Source of the DNA: Bacteroides sp.
GTDB taxonomy: Bacteria > Bacteroidota > Bacteroidia > Bacteroidales > UBA7960
Direction of reading: 5' to 3'
DNA length: 64,000 nt
Assembly: GCA_036351255.1 (NCBI GenBank)
Contig: JAZBOS010000054.1
Span: 19,938 to 83,937, forward strand
Program-made: the position numbers and the translations under genes
Shown: piece after piece, positions 18,996-26,523 of the stretch
Numbering within the stretch: position 1 is the stretch's first letter
Layout: every line of letters starts with the position of its first letter
Notes under the pieces: generated by a model
Told to the model about the DNA's origin: nothing
The model's input: the letters and a program-made list of their open reading frames with translations, nothing else
Database searches by the model: none

Positions 18996-19003
18996 CAAAA
19001 GTA
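18996..19003 (-). promoter_or_regulatory. Possible -7 element of the sodium symporter gene
   Basis: The minus strand reads TACTTTTG, matching TAnnTTTG, 40 bp before the start at 18956. No -33 box is evident. Confidence 0.35.
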
Positions 19004-19334
19004 TAAAAACCACTGAAAAAAAATAAAGGTCAGCGAATTATTCCCGGCATAATTCAAGCTTCAATCAGCATAGAGAAAAATCTCTAATTGCCTGAAAACA
19101 AGATTTTCTTTTACACCAAAATATAGAAAAACTATAATAGAACGTGTATGAGGCTGAAAAACCAGAAAATCACAGCTCAACCAGGAAGCCTTTTTATACG
19201 AAAAAGTTCACTTGTCCTTTCAGAATAAGAAACACTTTTTAGGCGGAAGATGTCTGTACTAAACTATAAATCAACTTATTAAGTAAATATTTAATTTATC
19301 TTAAAAAATTATTTATTCATTAGACAATTTCCTG

Positions 19335-19418
19335 CCTGCTTCATACCATGGTCGTACCATGGTCGTGTCTGGTTCGAGTACACACGACCATGGCAGGACT
19401 TTGGTAGGTCGAAGCAGG
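19335..19418. repeat. Imperfect palindrome with tandem and inverted 11-bp units
   Basis: The 11-mer ACCATGGTCGT occurs twice in tandem (19345-19355 and 19356-19366). An inverted copy follows at 19384-19393, and within it CCATGGTCGTGT (19357-19368) pairs perfectly with ACACGACCATGG (19382-19393). Outside these, CCTGCTTC (19335-19342) pairs with GAAGCAGG (19411-19418). Transcribed, the region would fold into one long hairpin with internal mismatches. The design (phased 11-bp units, both orientations, intergenic) matches the element at 48482-48546 although the unit sequence differs. Confidence 0.75.
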
Positions 19419-19511
19419 GTAAGAGCCCGAAAAAAATTGGGATAATGCAGGGATGTGAGAATTTGAGGATTAGAGGTCAAATCATCCAGCAATTGATCGT
19501 TGGTTTTTTCA

Positions 19512-19575
19512 AAGAAAAAAAAAAGCAAAAACAAAAGCAATCCCCTGAAAAAAGGAATCTTTCCAGGGGATTGCT
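19512..19575 (-). terminator. Strong intrinsic terminator of the PBP1A gene
   Basis: On the minus strand AGCAATCCCCTG (19575-19564) pairs perfectly with CAGGGGATTGCT (19547-19536), followed by TTTGTTTTTG and a long T-run. Confidence 0.87.
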
Positions 19576-19603
19576 GCCCAACCCTTATTAAGCTGGTGAT
19601 TTT

Positions 19604-21979
19604 TTATTTTTTCTCGGGGAAGAGGTCTTCCAGGATTCGCTCGAGTAATCCTTTTCGGCGGGTATCGCGTTTTCTATCAGGTCTTTCGCGTGGAAAATCT
19701 TCGGGTTTACCAAATATCATTTCCAGAATATTTGGCTGTGGCAGGGAGTCAAGGTACATCGGGCAGTTTAGCAGCTCTGCAAGGTCCTCCGGGAGGGGTT
19801 CAAATTGTCCTTCCATAAAGGGACGGGTGCGGCTGTTCTGGAGCATACTTCCGTGATAATCGCCCCATATGGGCACCGCCGATCGTGAAGAGCCAAACGG
19901 CAGGGGGTAAACCTGGTTAAACGAAGGATTTTCAAGGCCTACCCACACCCCGGTAACCAGCTTTGGGGTATATCCCACAAACCAGCTGTCGCTGTTGTTT
20001 TGGGTTGTTCCAGTTTTGCCTGCAAGCTCATAATCAAAACCGATGCGGGTTCTGAGAGAAGCTGCCGTCCCCACGTTCACAACGCTTTTCATCATCTGGG
20101 TCATTATCAGGGAAGTTTCCTGGCTCAGTACAGGGTCTTTAGCTGGGGGTGAAGGTGCTTTGAACAGGGTTTTTCCTGCAGCGTCCTCAATGCGAAGAAT
20201 ATAACGAGGCTCAACGGGAATGCCCTTATTAGCAAAGATGCTGTAAGCTTTGGTAAGGTCGAGCAGCGACACTTCAGCGGTGCCCAGGGCCAGTGAAGGC
20301 ACGGCCGGAAGCCTGCCCTGTATGCCAGCGGCGCGGGCCAGGTCAATGACCCCGCTGAAACCCGCATCAACAATGTATTTTGCCGAAACAGTATTCACCG
20401 AATAGGTCAGCGCGCCCTCCATGCTGTAAAAGCCATCATAAATGCCGTCATGGTTCTGAGGGCTCCAGTTCTCGTATTCTTCAAAAATGGGTGCTTCATT
20501 CGATACCATTTCACAGGGATCGGTACCATTTTCGAGGGCGGCGGCATAAACAAAAGGCTTGAAAGCAGATCCTGCCTGCCGGACAGAGGCCACCTGGTCG
20601 TACTGGAAGAAGCGAATGTTATTGCCCCCGATCCAGGCCTTAATATTGCCCGTAAAAGGATCGATGGATACCAAACCACCGTGTACAACCTTCTGGGAAG
20701 CAAAAATGGAGTCCATAGGACTAATTGAAACGGTCTTGCCGCCATCCCAGTCGAAGACCAGGGTGTTGACAGGCTCGCTGAAAGCTTCAATAATGTCGGG
20801 TTCATTCAAACCCGTTTTCTGCAGGGCGGCATAGCGGGACGAACGTTTCATTTCCTGGTTCAGTAATGCCCTGACCCTGGAGGACGATGCATTACGATAG
20901 TGGGCATCGGTGGCCTGCTGAAGCGATTTCATCTGACGGGAAAACGAACGTTCGGCCAGTCGCTGCAGGTTAAAATCGAGGGTCGTGTATATCTTCAGGC
21001 CATCGGTATAAAGGTTATAATCCGTTCCTTGTTGCTTGTTGTATTTTTCAATCCAATCCTGCAATTCGAGCCTGATCATTTCCCTGAAATAAGGAGCGGG
21101 ACCGTGAATGTGGGAAAACGGGCTGTATTCGATGGTCAGAGGCAGGGCTTTTATCGAATCGGCCCGGTCCTGGCTTAAATGCCCGTACTTTTCCATTTGC
21201 GACAAGACTACATTACGGCGTTCGAGCGATGCCTCGGGGTTTGTGCGGGGGTTATAGGTGGAGGTCGCCTTGAGCATTCCTATCAGGGTGGCGGCCTCCT
21301 GGGCAAGCAGGTCGTGGGGATGTTTTGAAAAAAAACGCTGAGCCCCGGCTGAGATCCCAAAGACATTTTCGCCAAAAGGAACGGTATTGAGATAGAGATT
21401 CAAGATCTCATCCTTGGTATACACCTTTTCAAGCCGCCTGGCAATAATGCCTTCGCGGAATTTCTCGCCTACCAGCCAGAGAATGCCTCTTCGTTCGCGC
21501 GGATAAAGGTTTTTTGCCAGTTGTCTTGTAAGGGTACTGCCTCCGCCTGCACTGCGCTGCCCCATCAGGATATTTTTCACCAACACCCGGCCCATACTCC
21601 TGTAGTCGGTGCCGCCGTGCTCGTAAAAGCGAACATCTTCGGTGGAGATCAGGGCAGGGACCACAAATGGAGAGAGATCCGCCAAAGAAATGGCTGTACG
21701 GTCGTAAATGAAGTATTTTCCCAGCAACTGCCCTCTCTCAGCATAAATCTCGGAGGAATTGTTATTTTCCAGGCTTTTAAGGTCGCGTGTGTTGGGAACC
21801 TCTCCAAAGAAGCCAAGGCGAATCAGTCCCTGCAAGATGAGAAAGACAAGCAAGGCGAAACCAGCACCACCGGCCAGAATAATGAGCGCAATTTTCTTTG
21901 CCTTAGGCTTACTTTTTTTGGCTGATCGTGAAGATCGTTTTTTCAAGGTCACTATATTTTTTTCTTTCAGATCGTGCAA
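19604..21979 (-). CDS. Bifunctional penicillin-binding protein 1A (transglycosylase/transpeptidase)
   Basis: 791 residues. A basic cytoplasmic tail (about 1-30) and one membrane helix lead to a GT51 glycosyltransferase domain (EDVRFYEHGG with catalytic Glu; GGSTLTRQLAKN near residue 155) and a transpeptidase domain with SAFK (active-site Ser near 470), SVN (near 530) and KTGT (near 655). It polymerises lipid II and cross-links the glycan strands in the periplasm. The C-terminal 60 residues are charged and basic. It is monocistronic with a strong terminator. Confidence 0.95.
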   Translation of the reverse strand: MHDLKEKNIVTLKKRSSRSAKKSKPKAKKIALIILAGGAGFALLVFLILQGLIRLGFFGEVPNTRDLKSLENNNSSEIYAERGQLLGKYFIYDRTAISLADLSPFVVPALISTEDVRFYEHGGTDYRSMGRVLVKNILMGQRSAGGGSTLTRQLAKNLYPRERRGILWLVGEKFREGIIARRLEKVYTKDEILNLYLNTVPFGENVFGISAGAQRFFSKHPHDLLAQEAATLIGMLKATSTYNPRTNPEASLERRNVVLSQMEKYGHLSQDRADSIKALPLTIEYSPFSHIHGPAPYFREMIRLELQDWIEKYNKQQGTDYNLYTDGLKIYTTLDFNLQRLAERSFSRQMKSLQQATDAHYRNASSSRVRALLNQEMKRSSRYAALQKTGLNEPDIIEAFSEPVNTLVFDWDGGKTVSISPMDSIFASQKVVHGGLVSIDPFTGNIKAWIGGNNIRFFQYDQVASVRQAGSAFKPFVYAAALENGTDPCEMVSNEAPIFEEYENWSPQNHDGIYDGFYSMEGALTYSVNTVSAKYIVDAGFSGVIDLARAAGIQGRLPAVPSLALGTAEVSLLDLTKAYSIFANKGIPVEPRYILRIEDAAGKTLFKAPSPPAKDPVLSQETSLIMTQMMKSVVNVGTAASLRTRIGFDYELAGKTGTTQNNSDSWFVGYTPKLVTGVWVGLENPSFNQVYPLPFGSSRSAVPIWGDYHGSMLQNSRTRPFMEGQFEPLPEDLAELLNCPMYLDSLPQPNILEMIFGKPEDFPRERPDRKRDTRRKGLLERILEDLFPEKK

Positions 21980-22086
21980 CGAAAGGAGAATCTCCAGGGA
22001 AACCGCCGCAAATATGCTTACAGAGTATCAACAATTTTCAAACGAAAGGGTTTGAGGCATATTGTTTTTGATTGGAAAGTGGAGGT

Positions 22087-22980
22087 TTAGATAAAGAAAA
22101 GAGCAACCCCGCAAACGCTGATAACGGCCCCTGCAAGCTCTTTCCAGGTAACTTTTTGCTTAAAGAAAACCACCGTAGGAGGAATAATCAGGATAGGGGT
22201 AATTGACATAATGGTTGAGGCAATGCCAGTTTCGGTATTTTGCACGGCGATCAGGGAGGAAGAGACGCCAAGGAAAGGACCGAATGTGGCACCTAACAGC
22301 ATCAACAACATAGCTTTGGAATGTTTGACCGCATATCCCACAGATGTCCATCGTCTGAACAAGGTGACAATGACTGAAAACCCAATGATCCCTGCAATGA
22401 CCCTGATCTGCGTAGCAGAAAAAGCATCATAGTCTTCCATCCCGAATTTGCTGAGCACCAGTCCTGTAGCCTGCCCAAAGGCCCCACCAATTGCATACAG
22501 CAATCCCTTAATCGGGATCCGGTTGATTTGTTCGGTATTTTTCCTGCGGCGGTTAAAGATCACCAGGGCAATGCCTGACATGGTAAGGGACATTCCCAGG
22601 ATACTCAGCCATGAAAGGACTTCACCCAAAAGAACCCAGCCAATAAGTGCTGTGATGGGGGGGACCAGGGTCATAATCAGCATCGAAAGCCTGGAACCGA
22701 TGACCGTAAAGGCTTTGAATAGAAAGAGGTCGCCAACAACAAAGCCGGCAATGCCTGAAAGAGCCAGCCAGAACCAGTTATAAGCAGTGGCATCCATTGG
22801 GAAAAACATCCCCCTGCGCACATAGCTGAACAGGCTAAGCAGGGCAAGGGCCATAAACAAACGGATGATATTAACGGCAATACTTCCAACTTTACGTCCG
22901 GCAGACTCAAAGGAAAGAGAAGTAACGGTCCAGCATACGGCCGTAAATAATGCTGCCAATTCACCGATGCGAAATTCCAT
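22087..22980 (-). CDS. EamA-family (DMT superfamily) transporter
   Basis: 297 residues forming ten membrane helices in two EamA repeats (about 5-140 and 155-295). The conserved helix-end patterns of the family (RLFMALALL; LLGEVLSWLSILGMSL; FFKQKVTWKELAGAVISVCGVALF) are visible in both halves. Family members export metabolites such as amino acids or purines; no substrate can be assigned. A TACCTTTG -7 box lies only 17-24 bp before the start, implying a very short leader. Confidence 0.88.
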   Translation of the reverse strand: MEFRIGELAALFTAVCWTVTSLSFESAGRKVGSIAVNIIRLFMALALLSLFSYVRRGMFFPMDATAYNWFWLALSGIAGFVVGDLFLFKAFTVIGSRLSMLIMTLVPPITALIGWVLLGEVLSWLSILGMSLTMSGIALVIFNRRRKNTEQINRIPIKGLLYAIGGAFGQATGLVLSKFGMEDYDAFSATQIRVIAGIIGFSVIVTLFRRWTSVGYAVKHSKAMLLMLLGATFGPFLGVSSSLIAVQNTETGIASTIMSITPILIIPPTVVFFKQKVTWKELAGAVISVCGVALFFI

Positions 22981-22996
22981 GTTTTGAAATTTTGCG

Positions 22997-23004
22997 CAAA
23001 GGTA
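22997..23004 (-). promoter_or_regulatory. Possible -7 element of the EamA transporter
   Basis: The minus strand reads TACCTTTG, a full TAnnTTTG match, just upstream of the start. No TTTG is found at the usual distance. Confidence 0.35.
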
Positions 23005-23020
23005 ATCGAAATAAGATCAA

Positions 23021-23677
23021 TCAGGTATTCTTTTCGCGGGTAACGTATTGGCGAATGACATAAAGAAATTGCTTGCTGTAGTTTTCCATAAACTTTTCAC
23101 CCACACCCTTAATCTTTTCAAGGTCTTCGTTCTCCATTGGTTTATTGATACACATGCTGCGGAGCACAGCATCTTGACAAACCATAAACGCGGGAATATC
23201 ATTTTCTTCGGCAAGCTGGCGGCGGGCAAGTTTCAGCTTATAAAAAAGGTCCTGGTCTTCTTCGGATATCTCGGGCACGTCTTTGTCCATGATAGCGTCA
23301 AGCAGGACAAATTCAGTGTCCAGTTTTCCGTAAAGGTAATCTGTTCCTTTCGGGGTAATGGAAAGGATAGGAAATACATCCTCTGTCACCTCAAGTTTTT
23401 CGACACGGATCAAGCCAATATGAATCAGAATGTCCAAAATATCGGAAAGCTGGTCACGGGTAAAACCTGGAAGCGCTGAAAAAGTATGGAGCTTATTCAG
23501 TTCGTGATTTATGGCAAAAGAGGATTTGTTGCCTTTCAGCACATCGATGGTTTTTTTCATGCCCAGAGGGAATGGTCTTTCGGTAAGGCTGAAAAGTACA
23601 AGCCTTGCAATGGTTTGTTCATAATCAGCCAGGATCTTTTCGATCAGTTTGGTTTCGGGTTTCTGTGCCATGACCAT
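23021..23677 (-). CDS. Stand-alone RQC-HRDC domain protein (RecQ-type accessory domains without helicase)
   Basis: 218 residues. The N-terminal part (about 1-125) matches a RecQ C-terminal (RQC) winged helix: FPLGMKKTIDVLKGNKS, then LSDILDILIHIGLIRVE and a TPKG strand. The C-terminal part (about 140-215) is an HRDC domain: FYKLKLARRQLAEENDIPAFMVCQD and the helix-hairpin end LEKIKGVGEKFMENY. There is no ATPase core, and no helicase gene or remnant beside it. It may bind structured DNA or RNA, or act with a RecQ encoded elsewhere. The start may be either of two ATGs two codons apart. Confidence 0.8.
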   Translation of the reverse strand: MVMAQKPETKLIEKILADYEQTIARLVLFSLTERPFPLGMKKTIDVLKGNKSSFAINHELNKLHTFSALPGFTRDQLSDILDILIHIGLIRVEKLEVTEDVFPILSITPKGTDYLYGKLDTEFVLLDAIMDKDVPEISEEDQDLFYKLKLARRQLAEENDIPAFMVCQDAVLRSMCINKPMENEDLEKIKGVGEKFMENYSKQFLYVIRQYVTREKNT

Positions 23678-23753
23678 TTATATTAACCTATATACCCATT
23701 CGGGAGATTCTGTCGTAAAATTAAGAAATTTTCCGAAAGGGAATGAGGTCGTT

Positions 23754-24593
23754 TTAGGAGGCTTTGTTGAACAAGACCGAGGAGGCATAATGGACGACCT
23801 CATTTGAGGCGACTGCCTGGCCAGAGTGGCTTCTGTTAAGGACCGTCATCTGTGGGGTTTCAAACAACAACTTACCCATAGCCATCAGGGTCATAATGGG
23901 GCCATACCCGCAAATGGAAATGTTGTTCTGGTGAATTACCCGCGCCATTCCATTGATATCAAGGCTGGTCATACGTTCTAAGGCGAGGTCATCGAGCGCC
24001 CTGCCCTGAAGAGGGCTGACATAATGGGAAAAATCACTTGAAGCGATCACCAGGATTTTCTTTCCTAACTTTTTGTTGGCAGCCACCAGTTGGAGTGCAA
24101 GAGATTGGGCAGTTTGTGGCGACTGGTCCCACATACTTACAGGCAGGATGCGGAAATCATTCTTAAAGAAAAATTGCAACAAAGGTACCATCACTTCGGC
24201 GGAATGCTCGTCGCGGTGGGCATCGGAGAATTGCTGAATTTGCAACAAAGGGTAAAAGTCGCGATCGAGATCAACGACTCCCAGGGGTGTTTCCCAGGCA
24301 TGGTGACTATCAAGGGCCAGTCCTGGGCCCCAGCCAGAGTGATTAGGAGAAAGGATTATGGCAGTGTCAAATTTCAAGGCAGCAAGGGATAGCCCATAAA
24401 AAAAGTGTAGCGCATTTCGGCCGGAATAACCATAGCCTGCATGGGGCACAACCCCACCCAGAATCTCTTTATTTTGAAAAGGTATTATTGAAGATTTTTC
24501 CTGCCCCAATAAATCATGAATGAGTTCTTTCAAGGGCTTTTCTTCCCTTGGATAAAACCTGCCGGCAGCACTTGCTTTTCTAATAATATGCAT
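23754..24593 (-). CDS. amrB: AmmeMemoRadiSam system protein B (Memo family)
   Basis: 279 residues. The Memo/AmrB fold is shown by ASAAGRFYP at the start, PHAGYGYSG, LSPNHSGWG, HRDEHSAEVMVPLLQ and ASSDFSHY; the conserved His and Cys/Asp residues resemble the metal site of class III dioxygenases. The family is normally encoded with AMMECR1 (AmrA) and a radical SAM protein (AmrS), but neither is adjacent here. The biochemical function of the system is not settled. The gene starts at 24593 in an A/T-rich gap divergent from the lipoprotein gene at 24780. Confidence 0.9.
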   Translation of the reverse strand: MHIIRKASAAGRFYPREEKPLKELIHDLLGQEKSSIIPFQNKEILGGVVPHAGYGYSGRNALHFFYGLSLAALKFDTAIILSPNHSGWGPGLALDSHHAWETPLGVVDLDRDFYPLLQIQQFSDAHRDEHSAEVMVPLLQFFFKNDFRILPVSMWDQSPQTAQSLALQLVAANKKLGKKILVIASSDFSHYVSPLQGRALDDLALERMTSLDINGMARVIHQNNISICGYGPIMTLMAMGKLLFETPQMTVLNRSHSGQAVASNEVVHYASSVLFNKAS

Positions 24594-24733
24594 TTTTTAA
24601 AATTCACTCTGGATAAACCTGAAATAAGAACGGAGTAGAGGAAACGATATTTTTTGGAAATAAAAATTTATTAGTAAAATCCCTTATAAAAAAATAATAT
24701 TATTATGCCAACAAGGGTTCTGTAATTATTAAT

Positions 24734-24741
24734 TATATTTG
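24734..24741 (+). promoter_or_regulatory. Possible -7 element of the lipoprotein/PepSY pair
   Basis: TATATTTG matches TAnnTTTG, 38 bp before the ATG at 24780. The -33 region is A/T-rich but has no exact TTTG. Confidence 0.4.
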
Positions 24742-24779
24742 CCACGAATTATTTAAAACCACTAAACCCCAAGAAACTT

Positions 24780-25265
24780 ATGAAACGATTTGCATTGTTG
24801 CTTTTTGCCGGGCTATTTTTTGCAAGCTGCGGTCAACAGGGAGCCAAGCAAGAGGAAGCAGAAGTTGCGACCATTGGTATTGCTGAACTGGTTACGACCC
24901 CCATGGATTTTGAAAACCAGGAAGTATCCATTGAAGGAGTGATTAACCACATGTGCCGCCACAGTGGTGACAAACTTCGTCTTGCCGAAATTGGTGGCGA
25001 GGGCTTGAGTATTGAAGTGATGCTTGGTGAATTTGCAAGCCAGTTCAATCCTGAACTGGAAGGCAAGGAACTTGCTGTTACCGGGATTCTGAAGACTTCA
25101 GTCAGCAATATGGACGCCTTGGAGGCGGAACTTGAAAACGCCCACGAAGGAGAAGAAGGCCACGAGTGTGAAACTACCGAAGAGGCCATTGCCAAAATGA
25201 AGGAACTTGGAATTGATCCGAACATTGTGGCTTATATTGAAATGACCGGCTTTGAACTGAAATAA
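24780..25265 (+). CDS. Lipoprotein with OB-fold-like domain and HxCxxxG-type metal-site candidate
   Basis: 161 residues. MKRFALLLFAGLFFASC is a lipoprotein signal with Cys17 lipidated. The mature part alternates short beta strands (NQEVSIEGVI, DKLRLAEI, GLSIEVML, KELAVTGIL), consistent with an OB-like barrel. HMCRH (residues 57-61) and HECE near residue 128 could bind a metal; this is inference. I do not recognise a named family with certainty. A strong terminator follows, and a PepSY-type membrane protein gene lies 84 bp downstream on the same strand. Confidence 0.75.
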   Translation: MKRFALLLFAGLFFASCGQQGAKQEEAEVATIGIAELVTTPMDFENQEVSIEGVINHMCRHSGDKLRLAEIGGEGLSIEVMLGEFASQFNPELEGKELAVTGILKTSVSNMDALEAELENAHEGEEGHECETTEEAIAKMKELGIDPNIVAYIEMTGFELK

Positions 25266-25280
25266 TTGCCCTGGTCAAGA

Positions 25281-25310
25281 AAAAAAACCGGCAAATGCCG
25301 GTTTTTTTTT
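25281..25310 (+). terminator. Intrinsic terminator of the lipoprotein gene
   Basis: AAAACCGGC (25284-25292) pairs with GCCGGTTTT (25297-25305) around a four-base loop, followed by more T residues. The symmetric A/T tails allow function in both directions. Confidence 0.8.
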
Positions 25311-25349
25311 AAATGATCAACAAAAGATGTGTTTGAAAATTATTGCGAT

Positions 25350-25904
25350 ATGAATATCCGAAAGTTGAACCGGGCAGTACATCGTGATCTGGGTTATTTC
25401 TTCTTCGGGATGTCCATTATTTACGGGCTTTCCGGGATTGCACTCAACCACCGTCATGAGTGGAACCCGAATTATAACATTACCCAGGAAAAGTATCAGT
25501 TGGAACAGCCCCGGAAAGGCACAGAAGGCGAGGAGCTCTCCCTGTTTTACCTTGAACAGATCGGAGAGGAGGGTCAATACCGCACACAGGTAAAAACCGA
25601 AAACAACCTTCGTATTTTCATTGAAGGCGGAAGCCTTACGGTTAATCTCGAAAGTGGTGAAGCAAGCTTTGAAAAGATAAAACGCCGACCCATCCTTCAT
25701 GAAGTCAACTTTCTGCATTACAACACCCCTAAGAAACTGTGGACCTGGTTCTCCGATTTATATGCTGCTGGATTAATGATCCTGGCCATTACGGGATTGT
25801 TTATTCTGAAGGGAAAGAACGGAATCACCCGGAGAGGCGCCTGGATCACAGCTGCCGGGGTAATCATTCCCGTTTTACTGCTATTTCTTTACCTGAACCG
25901 TTAG
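25350..25904 (+). CDS. PepSY-associated transmembrane protein
   Basis: 184 residues from the ATG at 25350; a GTG at 25329 would add seven unlikely residues. A first helix (about 14-32) with nearby histidines, a periplasmic region (about 35-125) and two C-terminal helices (about 130-150 and 160-182) match small PepSY-associated TM helix proteins (HRDLGYFFFGMSIIYGLSGIALNH at the start; WTWFSDLYAAGLMILAITGL later). Relatives occur with iron uptake and respiratory functions. It is convergent with, and overlaps by 4 bp, the unknown gene on the minus strand. Confidence 0.82.
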   Translation: MNIRKLNRAVHRDLGYFFFGMSIIYGLSGIALNHRHEWNPNYNITQEKYQLEQPRKGTEGEELSLFYLEQIGEEGQYRTQVKTENNLRIFIEGGSLTVNLESGEASFEKIKRRPILHEVNFLHYNTPKKLWTWFSDLYAAGLMILAITGLFILKGKNGITRRGAWITAAGVIIPVLLLFLYLNR

Positions 25905-26485
25905 GTTTTTTTGCAACGGTCGCGTAGCATTTGGGCAAGCCCCCAAATGCCCTTCATTTGATCCTCCTTTACAGGTGAAAACCCAAGATATTCCATGCGG
26001 AGGAAATTCACTGTATCTGGTGAGGAAACCATTACCCGGAAAAAGTGCTCATAAGCTACCAAAGCCACAGCGCTTTTTAGGATACTGGTTTTGATCCGGA
26101 GGGTGTGCAGGGAATGCCTTGAGGGATGAATGTGCAAATAAAAGACCTTATCTTTCCCTTTAAGTAAAGTCCATCTGGATCCATCTGAAACAGTCAGTTC
26201 CCTGAACTGGATTTCCAAATGATCAATCCACTGAAAAAATCTGGCTTTTTCGAATAGATTCAAAGCCATCAACTTCCCGGTAATTTCGGATGCGATTTCC
26301 CCAGTATCCATCGCGCCATGGTAAAAGTCTGATACCGAAGCACCCATTATGTTTAACTTTAAGCAAAATTGTCTAAAGCCCTCCTGATCAGTGCTTTTTA
26401 GCCCTGAAACCTCATTACACAGAAAACCCAGATGATGTTTCCATCCATTGAACCAAAAGGGGGGCAGGGTAGCGGAAGACCTCAT
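25901..26485 (-). CDS. Hypothetical protein downstream of the aspartase fusion
   Basis: 194 residues of a cytoplasmic-looking mixed alpha/beta protein with no signal peptide, no membrane segment and no family I recognise. The central section has a short HIHPSRHS stretch (near residue 133) and a basic C-terminus. It starts 38 bp after the stop of the CNB-aspartase gene on the same strand, so co-transcription is likely, and its stop overlaps the PepSY gene tail to tail by 4 bp. Length and codon use look like a real gene. Confidence 0.65.
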   Translation of the reverse strand: MRSSATLPPFWFNGWKHHLGFLCNEVSGLKSTDQEGFRQFCLKLNIMGASVSDFYHGAMDTGEIASEITGKLMALNLFEKARFFQWIDHLEIQFRELTVSDGSRWTLLKGKDKVFYLHIHPSRHSLHTLRIKTSILKSAVALVAYEHFFRVMVSSPDTVNFLRMEYLGFSPVKEDQMKGIWGLAQMLRDRCKKT

Positions 26486-26523
26486 GAAATCACAGGCTTT
26501 TATCCGTAATAATGACGACGGTT

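Larger units (their letters stand above)
18957..19603. other. Intergenic region between the symporter and PBP1A genes
   Basis: This 647-bp A/T-rich stretch holds no convincing gene. From left to right it contains a possible symporter -7 box (minus strand TACTTTTG, 19003-18996), about 330 bp in which I see nothing, an 84-bp imperfect palindrome with tandem 11-bp units (19335-19418), and the PBP1A terminator (19512-19575). Confidence 0.7.

Noticed and set aside
19313..19540. Minus-strand open frame of 75 residues in the intergenic region before PBP1A
   Set aside because: It runs through the 11-bp palindrome and into the terminator T-run, starts with poly-Leu/Phe from that T-run and has no recognisable sequence.
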